NCBI GenBank assembly: GCA_027619975.1
Contig: JAQCGX010000003.1
Span: 1 to 64,000, forward strand
Length of the DNA: 64,000 bases
Source: Nitrospinota bacterium
GTDB lineage: Bacteria; Nitrospinota; Nitrospinia; Nitrospinales; VA-1
Direction of reading: 5' to 3'
Part shown: in pieces, positions 34,835-43,760 of the stretch
How positions within the stretch are numbered: position 1 is the stretch's first letter
Layout of the letters: each line of letters begins with the position of its first letter
Program-made: the position numbers and the translations under genes
The notes under the pieces: generated by a model
What the model was told of the DNA's origin: nothing
The model's database searches: none
Seen by the model: only the letters and a program-made list of their open reading frames with translations

Positions 34835-35596
34835 GATCCCGATAAATTTTTTCTGTGTCCAACCTTTTTTGCCATCGCTTAATTCAATTTGAACCCAGTC
34901 ATTTTTCCGATCGATGATGGTTACAACAGCGCCTTCGTGTAATTGAAACAGGGTCACGTTGTCCTCACCCTTTGCCGATTTTATTTCAATTTGTTGGGCC
35001 ATGACGACGGCTGGTAAAGATTCGGTTTCCGCAACCATTTTAACCCCAAATGATAAAACCGCGACCATAAGAATCGCCAGGAGGGTTTTTCGCGTTAGAC
35101 TCCAAAACTCTGTTCTGCGGACGGTCCAGACCCCCATCGCCGACCAAAACAGCAGGTTGACGGTCAGTAAAAACTTCAAATGTTCATTTTGATTGAAATT
35201 ACGAGTCCAGAAAAAAAGGGAACTCAATCCTGCGGTTGCTTGCGGTTCCAGTTGATCCTGGGTTTTCTGAATGGCGTATTTCAGGTTGGCGGTCAAAGAT
35301 TCGTCACGCGGCAGGAGCCGTTGGGCGCGAATATAATTCAGGATTGAAGGCCCGGTTTTGCCGAGGCGCAGGTATGCATTTGCCAGATTATAATAAAGAT
35401 AGCCGTTTTTAAAACCTCGGTCGACCAGATCTTGATACAAGCCCGCCGCTTCATTGTATTGGCTCTTGGTATAATGATCGTTGGCCTGAGCAATTTGGGC
35501 AAGGGTCGCGTCATCCGTGGCTGAACAGGGAAGAGCCGGGATCAGGACAATAAAAACGAGGAGGAGACAGGAGAAAACAGGTTTGCAAAATTTCAT
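34832..35596 (-). CDS. batE: BatE: TPR and SH3 domain membrane protein
   Basis: 254 residues with a signal peptide (cleavage after PALPCSA). Two TPRs (about 30-110) follow, then two membrane helices (about 138-158 and 170-188) and a C-terminal bacterial SH3 domain (195-254; HEGAVVTIIDRKNDWVQIEL and GWTQKKFIGI). It is the last gene of the Bat locus and overlaps batD by four bases. Bat proteins form an inner-membrane system linked to stress and oxygen tolerance in Bacteroides. The stop codon lies inside the end of a MITE-like element, so the native C-terminus may have been changed slightly. Confidence 0.8.
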   Translation of the reverse strand: MKFCKPVFSCLLLVFIVLIPALPCSATDDATLAQIAQANDHYTKSQYNEAAGLYQDLVDRGFKNGYLYYNLANAYLRLGKTGPSILNYIRAQRLLPRDESLTANLKYAIQKTQDQLEPQATAGLSSLFFWTRNFNQNEHLKFLLTVNLLFWSAMGVWTVRRTEFWSLTRKTLLAILMVAVLSFGVKMVAETESLPAVVMAQQIEIKSAKGEDNVTLFQLHEGAVVTIIDRKNDWVQIELSDGKKGWTQKKFIGI

Positions 35597-37404
35597 ACCT
35601 GTTTCTCCAATTGATTTAACAAATCTCGCGACTCGTCGATCAGGTCGTCACTTGTGGTGAAATTATTGGGAGCGTATTGCAGACTTTCATATTTCTCCAG
35701 CAGCTTGCGCGTAGAAATGGCCTGTTCCTTCGGGAAATGACGCTCCATGAGTTTGCGTTCCACTTCCATTGAGGTGATGGCCTTGCCTTGCAGGTTCAGT
35801 TTGTTGCCGATATATTCCCGGAATATTTCCGATAAAATTTTGGCAAACTCTCTGGAATTATTTTCAGGAGAGGATGAAAGGTGTTTTAATTTCTGATTGG
35901 CAACTTTATAGGCCTTGCGGTTGCGAACAAAGGCCGTGTCATATTTGAGCCGAAGGTTGTAGCGGACGTAGCCGGTGAACAGTAGGAATAAAACAGGCGG
36001 AATCACCAGCCCCGCTGTGTAGAGACTAATATCAGACAGGGGCTCCTCTTCAAAATCATCGAGCCGGGTATGGATGGGCAGGATATCTTCTCCCAGGATT
36101 TTAATATTATTTCCCGCTTCGTTTTCATTGGAACGTGTTGATTCGGTTGTATTCAATTTCTCCTTGTCACCGGCAGGAAGGATGGTGAGCGTAGTCGGCG
36201 GGGTCATTGCCTTTTGATAAGCTTCTTTCACCGGATCAAAATAGGGCAACGTAATGGACGGCAGGGTGACCTGCCCACTTTTTAAAGGAACCAGTGCAAA
36301 TTTGAAAATCTTCTCACCAATCAGGTCATTTTCCTTTGAGATGGTACGGGATTCGGGCTGGTCGGGATAAATTTTGAATGCATCTTCCATCTCGGGAAGA
36401 TCCAGTGATAATCCCTTGACGAGCCCCGGTCCGGTTACCGTGACCGTCAGGGTGGTGGTATCCCCCACTTCCAATTTATTTTTACCCAGGGTAGCTGATA
36501 GGTTCACTTTTCCCACCAGGTTGGAAAAGTTTTTGGGTTTACCGTTTTCAGGCAGTGGACGGACGTTGACCCGCAGAGGGTCGGATCGCAAGATTTTATG
36601 CACGGATGAGCTTCTGGAGCCAAAAAAAGAATCGTCAAAAAAACCGGGGAACGGGTTCCGTCGTTGAGAATTTCTTGATCGGTTGATGAGGTCGAGTTCC
36701 AGCGTTGCCGGAGGAATTTCGACTTGCCCGGAATGAATAGGAATAAGGGCAGAAGACAGTTCGTGCACCTGGTATTGAATGCCATTGATAACCCGCGCAA
36801 CAATTTTTGCATCGCCCAGATCTTCCTTACGGAAATCTTTTTCTTCATAAGCCATGCTCAGGTTAAAATTTCTTGCTTCCACTCTGCGGTAGAGCTTGAA
36901 GGTATATATCACCTGCTCATTAACAAATGGATTCTCATTTGAAATAGATGTCTCAACGAATGCAGGAGAGGACTCTTTTCTTGAGGTTTGGTCCAATAGG
37001 GAAACCGTCAGGGTGATGGGTTCGGTTCCATAAGTCACCCCCGCCAATTCGAGGGTAGCGGGTCCTATGGTAAAGGTTCCCGTGTTTTGTGGCACGAGCA
37101 GATAGTTATGGGTGACCGCAACACTCATTTGGCCATTGATGATTTGCGTGGAAGAGGACGTGCCGCCCGATCGTATTTTAAAGTCGGGAAGCTCCGGCAG
37201 ATAGGGTTCCGGGGCGTTTTGCACTCCGTGTACCGTGACCGAAAGCTGAACGCTATCCTCCAGGGAGAGTTGGTTTTTATCAACACGGGCGGAAATGCTG
37301 ATTTCTTCGGCATGGGCCCAGCTCGCTATTCCCACAAGCATGGGAAGGACGAATAGCAATATTAGTTTTAAGGGTCTTGGATTCATCGAATGGGTTGCTA
37401 CCAA
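35593..37404 (-). CDS. batD: BatD (oxygen-tolerance family) protein
   Basis: 603 residues. A signal peptide is followed by repeated beta-rich domains typical of BatD (SARVDKNQLSLEDSVQLSVTVHG, later NKLEVGDTTTLTVTVTG). A membrane helix near 455-475 comes next, then a cytoplasmic helical tail with FAKILSEIFREYIGNKL. The large periplasmic portion probably interacts with the VWA proteins BatA and BatB. It overlaps batE by four bases and batC by seven, so translation is coupled. Confidence 0.88.
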   Translation of the reverse strand: MVATHSMNPRPLKLILLFVLPMLVGIASWAHAEEISISARVDKNQLSLEDSVQLSVTVHGVQNAPEPYLPELPDFKIRSGGTSSSTQIINGQMSVAVTHNYLLVPQNTGTFTIGPATLELAGVTYGTEPITLTVSLLDQTSRKESSPAFVETSISNENPFVNEQVIYTFKLYRRVEARNFNLSMAYEEKDFRKEDLGDAKIVARVINGIQYQVHELSSALIPIHSGQVEIPPATLELDLINRSRNSQRRNPFPGFFDDSFFGSRSSSVHKILRSDPLRVNVRPLPENGKPKNFSNLVGKVNLSATLGKNKLEVGDTTTLTVTVTGPGLVKGLSLDLPEMEDAFKIYPDQPESRTISKENDLIGEKIFKFALVPLKSGQVTLPSITLPYFDPVKEAYQKAMTPPTTLTILPAGDKEKLNTTESTRSNENEAGNNIKILGEDILPIHTRLDDFEEEPLSDISLYTAGLVIPPVLFLLFTGYVRYNLRLKYDTAFVRNRKAYKVANQKLKHLSSSPENNSREFAKILSEIFREYIGNKLNLQGKAITSMEVERKLMERHFPKEQAISTRKLLEKYESLQYAPNNFTTSDDLIDESRDLLNQLEKQV

Positions 37405-38204
37405 TCCCTGCTTTGATTTGGGCGACCGGCGGTTTCTTTACTGGCCTGTTTCTGACGAAATTTTTTGAGATCTTCATTGAGGGCGCTCAACCAATGGTCT
37501 GCCTGGTCTTTGGAAATGGCACCTTCTTGAGCTTGGGCTGTCTCCTGTTGTTCAGCAGGGGAGGGCTCCTCTTTCTTAGGCTCTCCTGAAGCATTTGGGT
37601 CCTGCGGGTCGGATGGATTGCCCTGATCGTCCTCCTTATTGCCGGGAGGGTCTTTAGGTTGCTGATCCTGCTTGTCCTTAGAATTTGAATTTTGGTCCTG
37701 TTTTTTCTGTTCCTCCTTTTTCTTTTTTAACTGTTCCCGGACAAATTCCAGATTGAATTTGGCGTCCATATCTTTAGGGTCCACTTCCAGAGCTTTTTTA
37801 TAAGCCGTGGCCGCTTCCTCCAGTTTTCCTAATCGGAAAAGAGCGTTCCCCGTATTGTATAAGGCTTTCCCTTTTAACTCAGGCGGGGACTCCTCAACCA
37901 TTGCCTTTGTGTAAGTTTGCAGGGCTTCCTTAAATTTTCCGGCTTTGTACTGACTGTTGCCAAGGTTGTAGTTGAGGTTGGGATTGTCGGGTAGTTCTTG
38001 GGCCGCTTTGGAAAAATTCGATTCGGCTTTTGCATAATCTTTTTGCTGATAGTCAACGATACCCTCCTGAATAGCGGAACTGGCAGATGCGGCCCAACCG
38101 GCTTCTGTTCCAAACAATAATAACAAAGTCGAGAGAGTGAAAAACAGGACAGGGCTGGGTGGGGAAATTTTAATAGCTTTTGCTACGAGATGGAACCCGA
38201 ACAT
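37398..38204 (-). CDS. batC: BatC-like TPR protein
   Basis: About 268 residues from ATG 38204; the frame is open to an ATG at 38276. An N-terminal hydrophobic segment (about 15-35) ends in GWAASA and looks like a signal peptide. TPRs (about 40-140) follow, with LNYNLGNSQYKAGKFKEALQTYTKA and ALYNTGNALFRLGKLEEAATAYKKALEVDP. The C-terminal third is a low-complexity Lys/Gln/Asp/Pro/Glu-rich tail with a final conserved DHWLSALNEDLKKFR. It precedes batD with a 7-bp overlap. Confidence 0.82.
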   Translation of the reverse strand: MFGFHLVAKAIKISPPSPVLFFTLSTLLLLFGTEAGWAASASSAIQEGIVDYQQKDYAKAESNFSKAAQELPDNPNLNYNLGNSQYKAGKFKEALQTYTKAMVEESPPELKGKALYNTGNALFRLGKLEEAATAYKKALEVDPKDMDAKFNLEFVREQLKKKKEEQKKQDQNSNSKDKQDQQPKDPPGNKEDDQGNPSDPQDPNASGEPKKEEPSPAEQQETAQAQEGAISKDQADHWLSALNEDLKKFRQKQASKETAGRPNQSRDW

Positions 38205-38335
38205 GGTCACTTTCAGGAGTTTTTCGTATTGATGATAGTTGGGGAGTTGAAAAAAGAAAACGCATATTAAGAGCATCCCGCTTGGAGAAAACTCTTAATA
38301 TGCAATTTTCAAAACGACTTCATTAGGTAAAAATA

Positions 38336-39037
38336 CTAGCGTCTGTCTCCCATGATTCTGAGAAGCATCAGAAAGAGGTTGATGAAATCCAGGTAAAGCG
38401 TCAACGCGCCGATGATCGCTTCCTTGGTATCTTCATCCGTGCCTTCGTTGCCCAGAATATTCATTTCCTTGATCTTCTGAGTGTCATAGGCCGTCAAGCC
38501 GACAAAAATCAGCACACCGGCGTAGGTGATAATCCAATGCATGGCTTCACTCTGCAAAAACATATTTACCAGAGAAGCGATGATGATTCCGATCAACCCC
38601 ATAAAAAGGAAACTTCCCATGGAAGTGAGATCCCTTTTGGTCGTGTAGCCGTAAAAGCTCATCGCCGCAAACGTGCCGGCAGTCACCATAAAAGCCGAGG
38701 TGATTGAGGCCGTCGTGTAGGCAATAAAAATAAAGGAAAAAGTAAGACCCGTTAACCCGGCATAGAGCATGAATATGCCGGTGGCCTGACTGGCGGACAT
38801 TTTTTGAATCCAGCCTGAAAGGTAAACCACCAGACCCAATTGCGCGACAAACAATACGATGGGAACAATAGGGTTACTGTGGATAATATTCATCATCGTC
38901 TCACTATTTGAGACGTAAAATGCGAGAGCCCCGGTAACGGCCAATCCTCCCGTCATCCAGTTGTAAACCCGAACCATGAAGCGCTGTTGCTCTTGGGCGA
39001 CCGCGTCCATGCTCATTGTTCTTGGCATATTTTGCAT
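38336..39037 (-). CDS. Bax inhibitor-1/YccA family membrane protein
   Basis: 233 residues with seven membrane segments. The N-terminal FMVRVYNWMTGGLAVTGALAFY and the C-terminal half with SLVNMFLQSEAMHWIITYAGVLIFVGLTAYDTQKIKEM match the TMBIM/YccA family, including the aspartate pair near D-x-x-K that forms the pH-sensitive calcium leak in BsYetJ. In E. coli, YccA inhibits the FtsH protease. It lies inside the Bat locus but has its own promoter at 39114-39142, so it may be only a positional guest. Confidence 0.92.
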   Translation of the reverse strand: MQNMPRTMSMDAVAQEQQRFMVRVYNWMTGGLAVTGALAFYVSNSETMMNIIHSNPIVPIVLFVAQLGLVVYLSGWIQKMSASQATGIFMLYAGLTGLTFSFIFIAYTTASITSAFMVTAGTFAAMSFYGYTTKRDLTSMGSFLFMGLIGIIIASLVNMFLQSEAMHWIITYAGVLIFVGLTAYDTQKIKEMNILGNEGTDEDTKEAIIGALTLYLDFINLFLMLLRIMGDRR

Positions 39038-39113
39038 AATAGCGTTAATCCTTTCAAATAGTTATAAATACTGCGAATATCGAGTTTAACTACAGTTGCA
39101 TTGATATCGTTGT

Positions 39114-39142
39114 TAAATAAGATCAGTGTCCCCAATTGTCAA
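39114..39142 (-). promoter_or_regulatory. sigma70 promoter of the Bax inhibitor-like gene
   Basis: Read leftward, TTGACA (39142-39137), a 17-base spacer and TATTTA (39119-39114) form a strong promoter, about 75 bases upstream of the ATG. AAAGGA serves as ribosome-binding site. The promoter lies in the 179-bp gap after batB and could also drive batC, batD and batE. Confidence 0.65.
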
Positions 39143-39216
39143 GCCACCTTTGCGGGGAAGCCGTTTTTTTAACTCCTTCCATTTTACCAAAAACAGAGAG
39201 TCGCGTGGATTAATTA

Positions 39217-40224
39217 TTATTTAGAAAGCGTTTGTCGATAGGGCCTCTCACGGAGGGTAAATTCAAGCAAAAGACAGGCAATGGCTAGAATAACAAACCA
39301 TTGGAAACGCTCTGTCCAAAGCTTGCGGCGTTGGGTTTGCAGTTCCTTTTTGTCAATTTTTGGTTTGATGTTCTCCAGATATATTTTGTCGAGGTCGAGA
39401 TCTCCGGTCACGGACCGCACATAAGTGCCGCCAGTTTCCAGTGCGATCTGTTGCAGGGTGGGTTCATCCAGTCGGGTCAGTACGATTTCACCTTTCGCAT
39501 CCTTTTTGAAACCACCCCCAGCATCAGGGATGGGAGCGCCTGTGTCCTTGCCAATTCCAATGGTAAAAATTTTAACACCTTGCTCTGCGGCCCACTTTGC
39601 GGCTTCCAAAGGATCGTCACCGTGGCTCTCGCCATCAGTAATAAGGATGATGGCTTTGGATTTTTTATCCTGCGACCTGAAAGCCGCTACACTTTTGCGG
39701 ATCGCCCCGGCCAGAGCCGTTCCCTGGTTGGAAAGCAGGTCGGTGTCGGTGGCGTCCAGAAATAATTTAGCGGCGGAATAGTCAAGCGTGAGCGGGCACT
39801 GCACAAAAGCCGTTCCTGCAAAGGCCACCAGCCCGACCCGATCGCCCTCCAGCATGTCCAGCAAGTCAGAAATTTTTCGCTTGGCGCGGCTGAGCCGATT
39901 GGGTTTAATGTCTTCGGCCAGCATACTTTTAGACACATCGAGAGCGACGATGATATCCACCCCTTCCTGCTTCATATCTTTCCATTCGTACCCCCACCGG
40001 GGTTGAGTGAGCGCCACGATCATGAAGAACAGTGCTAGAACAATGAAAACTACTTTCATATTCTGCCGACGGTGAATTTGTTCGCCGACAAATTTTGGAG
40101 CGAGGGCCGGACTGCAAAACTCTATGGTCAGGGCGCGTTTTTTTCGCAGTGCCCACAGCAAAAAAAAGATCAATGCGGGCAACAGCCAGAGCAGGTTGAA
40201 ATAAACCGGTTCTCCAAATCGCAT
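39217..40224 (-). CDS. batB: BatB: von Willebrand factor A membrane protein
   Basis: 335 residues. Two N-terminal membrane helices (about 8-24 and 55-75) are followed by a VWA domain with the MIDAS motif DVSKSM and downstream VGLVAFAGTAFVQCPLT, TALAGAI and ILITDGESHG. A C-terminal membrane helix (about 308-325) completes the topology. It binds divalent metal and partner proteins in the periplasm or at the membrane. It follows batA with a one-base gap. Confidence 0.9.
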   Translation of the reverse strand: MRFGEPVYFNLLWLLPALIFFLLWALRKKRALTIEFCSPALAPKFVGEQIHRRQNMKVVFIVLALFFMIVALTQPRWGYEWKDMKQEGVDIIVALDVSKSMLAEDIKPNRLSRAKRKISDLLDMLEGDRVGLVAFAGTAFVQCPLTLDYSAAKLFLDATDTDLLSNQGTALAGAIRKSVAAFRSQDKKSKAIILITDGESHGDDPLEAAKWAAEQGVKIFTIGIGKDTGAPIPDAGGGFKKDAKGEIVLTRLDEPTLQQIALETGGTYVRSVTGDLDLDKIYLENIKPKIDKKELQTQRRKLWTERFQWFVILAIACLLLEFTLRERPYRQTLSK

Positions 40225-40225
40225 G

Positions 40226-41224
40226 TCAGGGAATCCTCCGTAACCGGGTATGGGTCAAAATCACTTCCAGAAGCACGAGGAAAAACCCGGGAATGAGAAA
40301 ATAATGAAAAAGTTCATTGTATTCGGAGCGATCCAGAACTTTGACTTCCGATTTTTCAAGCCGGTCAATTTGCTGGTAAATGGTTTTCAGAGATTCCAGG
40401 TCCGTGGCCCGGAAGTATTGGGCTTCGGTTTTTTCGGCAATTTCTTGCAGGGTTTTTTCATCAATCTCGACATCCTGATAGATGTATTGTTTGCCAAATA
40501 CGGAATCCACAAGGAAAGGCGCTTTGCCCCGCGTTCCCACGCCGATGGTGTAAATTTTTATGCCGTAGGTTTTTCCGATTTCCGCCGCCTGCAAAGGAGA
40601 CAAACTCCCGGCATTGTTGCGGCCATCGGTTAATAGAATGATCACTTTGGATTTGGATTTCAGGTCTTTCAGACGTTTGACCGCAATGCCGATGGCGGAA
40701 CCAATGGCGGTGGAGTCGCCCGCAACGCCGATTTCCAAATTTTTCAAAAATGAAAGTAAAATGTCCTGATCGAGCGTCAGGGGGCATTGAGTGAACGCTT
40801 CGTCGCCAAAAACAACCATCCCCATGCGGTCGTTTTCCCGGTTTTTTATGAATCCGGAAACGACATCCTTGACCACTTCCAAGCGGTTGATGCGATTATT
40901 ATCTTTCATGAAATCGAGTGCCTGCATACTGCCGGAGGTGTCGATCGCCAGAACGATGTCCACTCCCGCCGACAGAATTTCGTTTCTTTTTTGCCCCTCT
41001 TGAGGTTGCGCCAGAGCCAGGACCAACAAAGCGAACGCCATGGCCCTCAGAATTCTTGGCAAGGCCAAAAGCAATCGCATCTGAGGGGATTGAACCGTTT
41101 TCAATTGGCCTATGGAAGAGTAGGGGAGAACCGCCTCCCGGTTTTTGCGGGTCCATCCCACAAATAAGGGAAGCAGGCAAAGCAATAGTAAAAACCAGGG
41201 ATCGGCAAAGCGAAAAAATGTCAT
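40226..41224 (-). CDS. batA: BatA: von Willebrand factor A membrane protein
   Basis: 332 residues with the same plan as BatB. A first helix with DPWFLLLLCLLPLFVGW is followed by a second helix near 55-75. A VWA domain with MIDAS DTSGSM, VVFGDEAFTQCPLT, TAIGSAIG and ILLTDGRNNAG comes next, then a C-terminal helix near 308-326. It overlaps the upstream BatD/DUF4381-like gene by four bases. Confidence 0.9.
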   Translation of the reverse strand: MTFFRFADPWFLLLLCLLPLFVGWTRKNREAVLPYSSIGQLKTVQSPQMRLLLALPRILRAMAFALLVLALAQPQEGQKRNEILSAGVDIVLAIDTSGSMQALDFMKDNNRINRLEVVKDVVSGFIKNRENDRMGMVVFGDEAFTQCPLTLDQDILLSFLKNLEIGVAGDSTAIGSAIGIAVKRLKDLKSKSKVIILLTDGRNNAGSLSPLQAAEIGKTYGIKIYTIGVGTRGKAPFLVDSVFGKQYIYQDVEIDEKTLQEIAEKTEAQYFRATDLESLKTIYQQIDRLEKSEVKVLDRSEYNELFHYFLIPGFFLVLLEVILTHTRLRRIP

Positions 41225-42228
41225 GAATTAACCGAAGTATTTTTGAGGGCGGGATCGATTTCTTCTATTTTGGAAGTTGCTTGTATAAAAATAATAATTT
41301 CTTCCATCATATTTTCTGCTGGAATGACTGGGGCTTTAGCGAATTTAACCAAATCTGTGCTTTCGAGTATTTTGCGAATTTTGTCCTTAAATATCACTTC
41401 TATTGCAGGGGTAATTATTAAATGGTCTTTAATCTCTTCGGTGGTCCAGTCCAGCGCCTGGAATTCATATCGAGCCCCAAGGTAGCGTCTGAATATCTCC
41501 GACAACTCGAAATAGTATTCCCGGACGAGTCCCCTTTCGAGGAGTTCCTTATTTCTTAAGAATTCCAGTTTCCGTAAAGCAAGTTCCTGGGGCGAAAGGT
41601 TTTCAACGACGTTTGATAACGTTCCCTGGGTACGTATGTGTCTTCGGCGTAAGTATAAAATGACCATAGCAATGGCAATGAGGACTGCCAGCACTCCCAA
41701 TATCCAGGGAAGCCAGCTCTTTTCGATGGCTTCAAGAGATTTAATATCCCGGATGTCGGTGGGTTCGCCCTGGAGATGGAGAATCGATTCAATTTCCAGT
41801 TCAGCTTTTGGAGTTGCAATCTGTCCAGGTATTTTTTCACTTTCATCTCTTGTGGCTTCAAAGGGCAGGGTAATGGATGGAAATTCGTAGAACCCCACCT
41901 GATCCGCGCGCACACGAAACCAGAACTCCTGCTCTTTCTGTGTTCCCACAGGCGGGAGTTTTTTTATTCCCTGATCGATGGGTTCCAATCCTGCGGGAGG
42001 TATAAACTTTGGCGGCAAGGGTTGAATATTGGGATCATGCCGGACCCTGATCGAATAAGTGATGATGTCGCCAATAGTGGCTTTGGCTGGTGCGACGTGA
42101 ACCTCTACAGAAACCGGGGATTTATTCTCCTCCTCTTGTGTAAATCCTGAAACGGGGATCAACAGCAAGACTAAAAGCCAAAGACCCATAAGGCATCGGT
42201 ATTGATTTTTAAAAAGCACGAAAACCAT
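41221..42228 (-). CDS. Bat-locus membrane protein with BatD/DUF4381-like architecture
   Basis: 335 residues. A signal peptide (the hydrophobic stretch about 14-30) is followed by one periplasmic beta-domain (VSVEVHVAPAKATIGDIITYSIRVRHDP), a membrane helix near 178-198 and a cytoplasmic helical tail with YYFELSEIFRRYLGARYEF. The tail resembles that of BatD (compare EIFREYIGNKL). It looks like a short paralogue or the partner protein often found between DUF58 and the VWA genes. The exact family is inferred. Confidence 0.75.
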   Translation of the reverse strand: MVFVLFKNQYRCLMGLWLLVLLLIPVSGFTQEEENKSPVSVEVHVAPAKATIGDIITYSIRVRHDPNIQPLPPKFIPPAGLEPIDQGIKKLPPVGTQKEQEFWFRVRADQVGFYEFPSITLPFEATRDESEKIPGQIATPKAELEIESILHLQGEPTDIRDIKSLEAIEKSWLPWILGVLAVLIAIAMVILYLRRRHIRTQGTLSNVVENLSPQELALRKLEFLRNKELLERGLVREYYFELSEIFRRYLGARYEFQALDWTTEEIKDHLIITPAIEVIFKDKIRKILESTDLVKFAKAPVIPAENMMEEIIIFIQATSKIEEIDPALKNTSVNS

Positions 42229-42231
42229 ACC

Positions 42232-42714
42232 TCAAGGCCGCTCAGGTTTTACAACTTTGAGACAAGCGGCGATCTGCGCTTCCAGTGCCTGCATGTTTTC
42301 GGCAGGGGGGGCGGCCACCTGTGCCCGGTACAACCAGACCAGACCTTGGCGGCAATCGCCAAGCTCTACATAGAGTTCGGCCACCGTCTCGGAAACTTGG
42401 GCGCGAGTTTTGGAATCCACGCTGGAGTGATGCAAATATTGCGAATACTGCTCGATGGCCTGCTTTTTGAGGCCGGCCTTTTTTAGTTTGTCCCCCACAA
42501 TTTGCAACTCGTGAGCCCAGGAATTTTCTACCACTGGTGAAGCCACTTTCACTGGCGATGAAGTTTTGAGTGCCGATGAAGTTTTCGCTGAGGAGGAAAT
42601 TTTACTGACCAGTTTGAAAAAAAACACACTGAAGGCGACCACCGTTGCGACGGTCAGGAGTATCACAGAAACTTTGATTTTCAGACTGACACCGGTAGTA
42701 GGAATTTTAGTCAT
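42232..42714 (-). CDS. small membrane-anchored TPR-like protein in the Bat locus
   Basis: 160 residues with one N-terminal membrane helix (about 15-35). A Ser/Ala/Lys/Val low-complexity linker with repeated SSALKTSSPVKVASPV follows, then a helical TPR-like region (about 65-150; QAIEQYSQYLHHS and AELYVELGDCRQGLVWLYRAQ). Family not recognised beyond TPR-like. It lies 2 bp after DUF58 and 3 bp before the next gene, so it is clearly part of the operon. Confidence 0.65.
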   Translation of the reverse strand: MTKIPTTGVSLKIKVSVILLTVATVVAFSVFFFKLVSKISSSAKTSSALKTSSPVKVASPVVENSWAHELQIVGDKLKKAGLKKQAIEQYSQYLHHSSVDSKTRAQVSETVAELYVELGDCRQGLVWLYRAQVAAPPAENMQALEAQIAACLKVVKPERP

Positions 42715-42716
42715 GG

Positions 42717-43655
42717 TCAGTGCCGTTTTTCTCTCATTTTGAAATATTTAATGATGGGCTCGGTCAGCGAGCGGTCGGTGCGGATTTCAATCATGTCGAT
42801 GCCGATGGAGTTTAAGAACCGTTTCACTTTTAAGAATTCTTTTTTAGCAAGTTGCGTAAACTTTTGCACCATTTCCTTGTCGGAGGTGTCCACAAGGAGG
42901 GTTTCGCCGCTTTCCGCATCCTCCAGATGGACCAGCCCTACATTGGGAAGATCTCGTTCATGCGGATCGCTGATCCACAAAGCAATGATGTCGTGCTTCT
43001 GCTTGGCCAGCTTCAGGGCATTTTCGTAGCCTGTATCCTGAAAATCCGAAATTAGAAAGGTTACGGTTTTTCGTTTTTGAATGTTTACCAGGTATTCCAA
43101 AGGAATATGTAGTTTGGTGCCTTTTCCTTCGGGATTGAAATCCAGAATCGTGCGGATGATATTCCAGACATGGGCCTTGCCCTTTTTGGGCGGAACATAA
43201 TGTTCAATTTTATCCGAGAAAACAATCAGACCGATCTTATCGTTATTCTTAATGGCCGCAAAAGCCAGAATGGAAGCAATTTCGGCGGCGATTTCACTTT
43301 TAAGCTTTCCCGCTGAGCCAAACCCGCCTGAAGAACTGACATCGACGAGCAACATCAAGGTCAATTCCCGTTCTTCCTTGAACTCTTTGATGAAAGGCAG
43401 GCCCATACGCGCCGTGACGTTCCATTCAATCAGGCGAATATCGTCCCCCGGTTGATATTCCCGAACCTCACTGAACTCCATGCCCCGGCCCTTGAAGGCT
43501 GACACATACTCGCCGGTCATGATGTCATTGACCAGATAATTGGTCTTTATCTGAATGGCGCGAATTTTGTGAAGCAATTCCGGAGAAATCCCTGCCTCGG
43601 TTTCGGCAACGGGGGGGACATGGAACCAATCCAGAAAATTTGTGACGAAATTCAA
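42717..43655 (-). CDS. DUF58 domain protein (VWA-like, MoxR-associated)
   Basis: 312 residues. The DUF58 signature is intact: FKGRGMEFSEVREYQPGDDIRLIEWNVTARMG. A degenerate VWA fold follows, with MLLVDVSSSGGFG, IGLIVFSD and VTFLISDFQDTGY. DUF58 proteins accompany MoxR ATPases and the Bat proteins. The only start near the family N-terminus is a TTG at 43655. The upstream sequence is the 3-prime end of an inserted accessory gene, so the native start region may have been altered by that insertion. Confidence 0.88.
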   Translation of the reverse strand: MNFVTNFLDWFHVPPVAETEAGISPELLHKIRAIQIKTNYLVNDIMTGEYVSAFKGRGMEFSEVREYQPGDDIRLIEWNVTARMGLPFIKEFKEERELTLMLLVDVSSSGGFGSAGKLKSEIAAEIASILAFAAIKNNDKIGLIVFSDKIEHYVPPKKGKAHVWNIIRTILDFNPEGKGTKLHIPLEYLVNIQKRKTVTFLISDFQDTGYENALKLAKQKHDIIALWISDPHERDLPNVGLVHLEDAESGETLLVDTSDKEMVQKFTQLAKKEFLKVKRFLNSIGIDMIEIRTDRSLTEPIIKYFKMREKRH

Positions 43656-43684
43656 AATGATGACCTGTAATAGTTTGAAAGTGG

Positions 43685-43757
43685 CCTGACAGACAGTGCC
43701 AGATGTTCTAGAGTTTCAAAAGACGGCTATCGTCCATAAGCAGGCATCAAATCGTTC
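43685..43757 (-). repeat. conserved element downstream of accessory gene, copy B
   Basis: Read leftward from just after the stop of the membrane-protein gene, the sequence contains GCTTATGGACGATAGCCGTC, then ACTCTAGAAC, and ends in CTGGCACTGTCTGTCAG. Over 56 bases starting at GCTT I count 40 matches (71 percent), without gaps, to the sequence after the HNH gene at 48736-48791. The last 17 bases (43686-43702) match the palindrome of the upstream elements at 18458 and 47986. Confidence 0.65.
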
Positions 43758-43760
43758 CTA

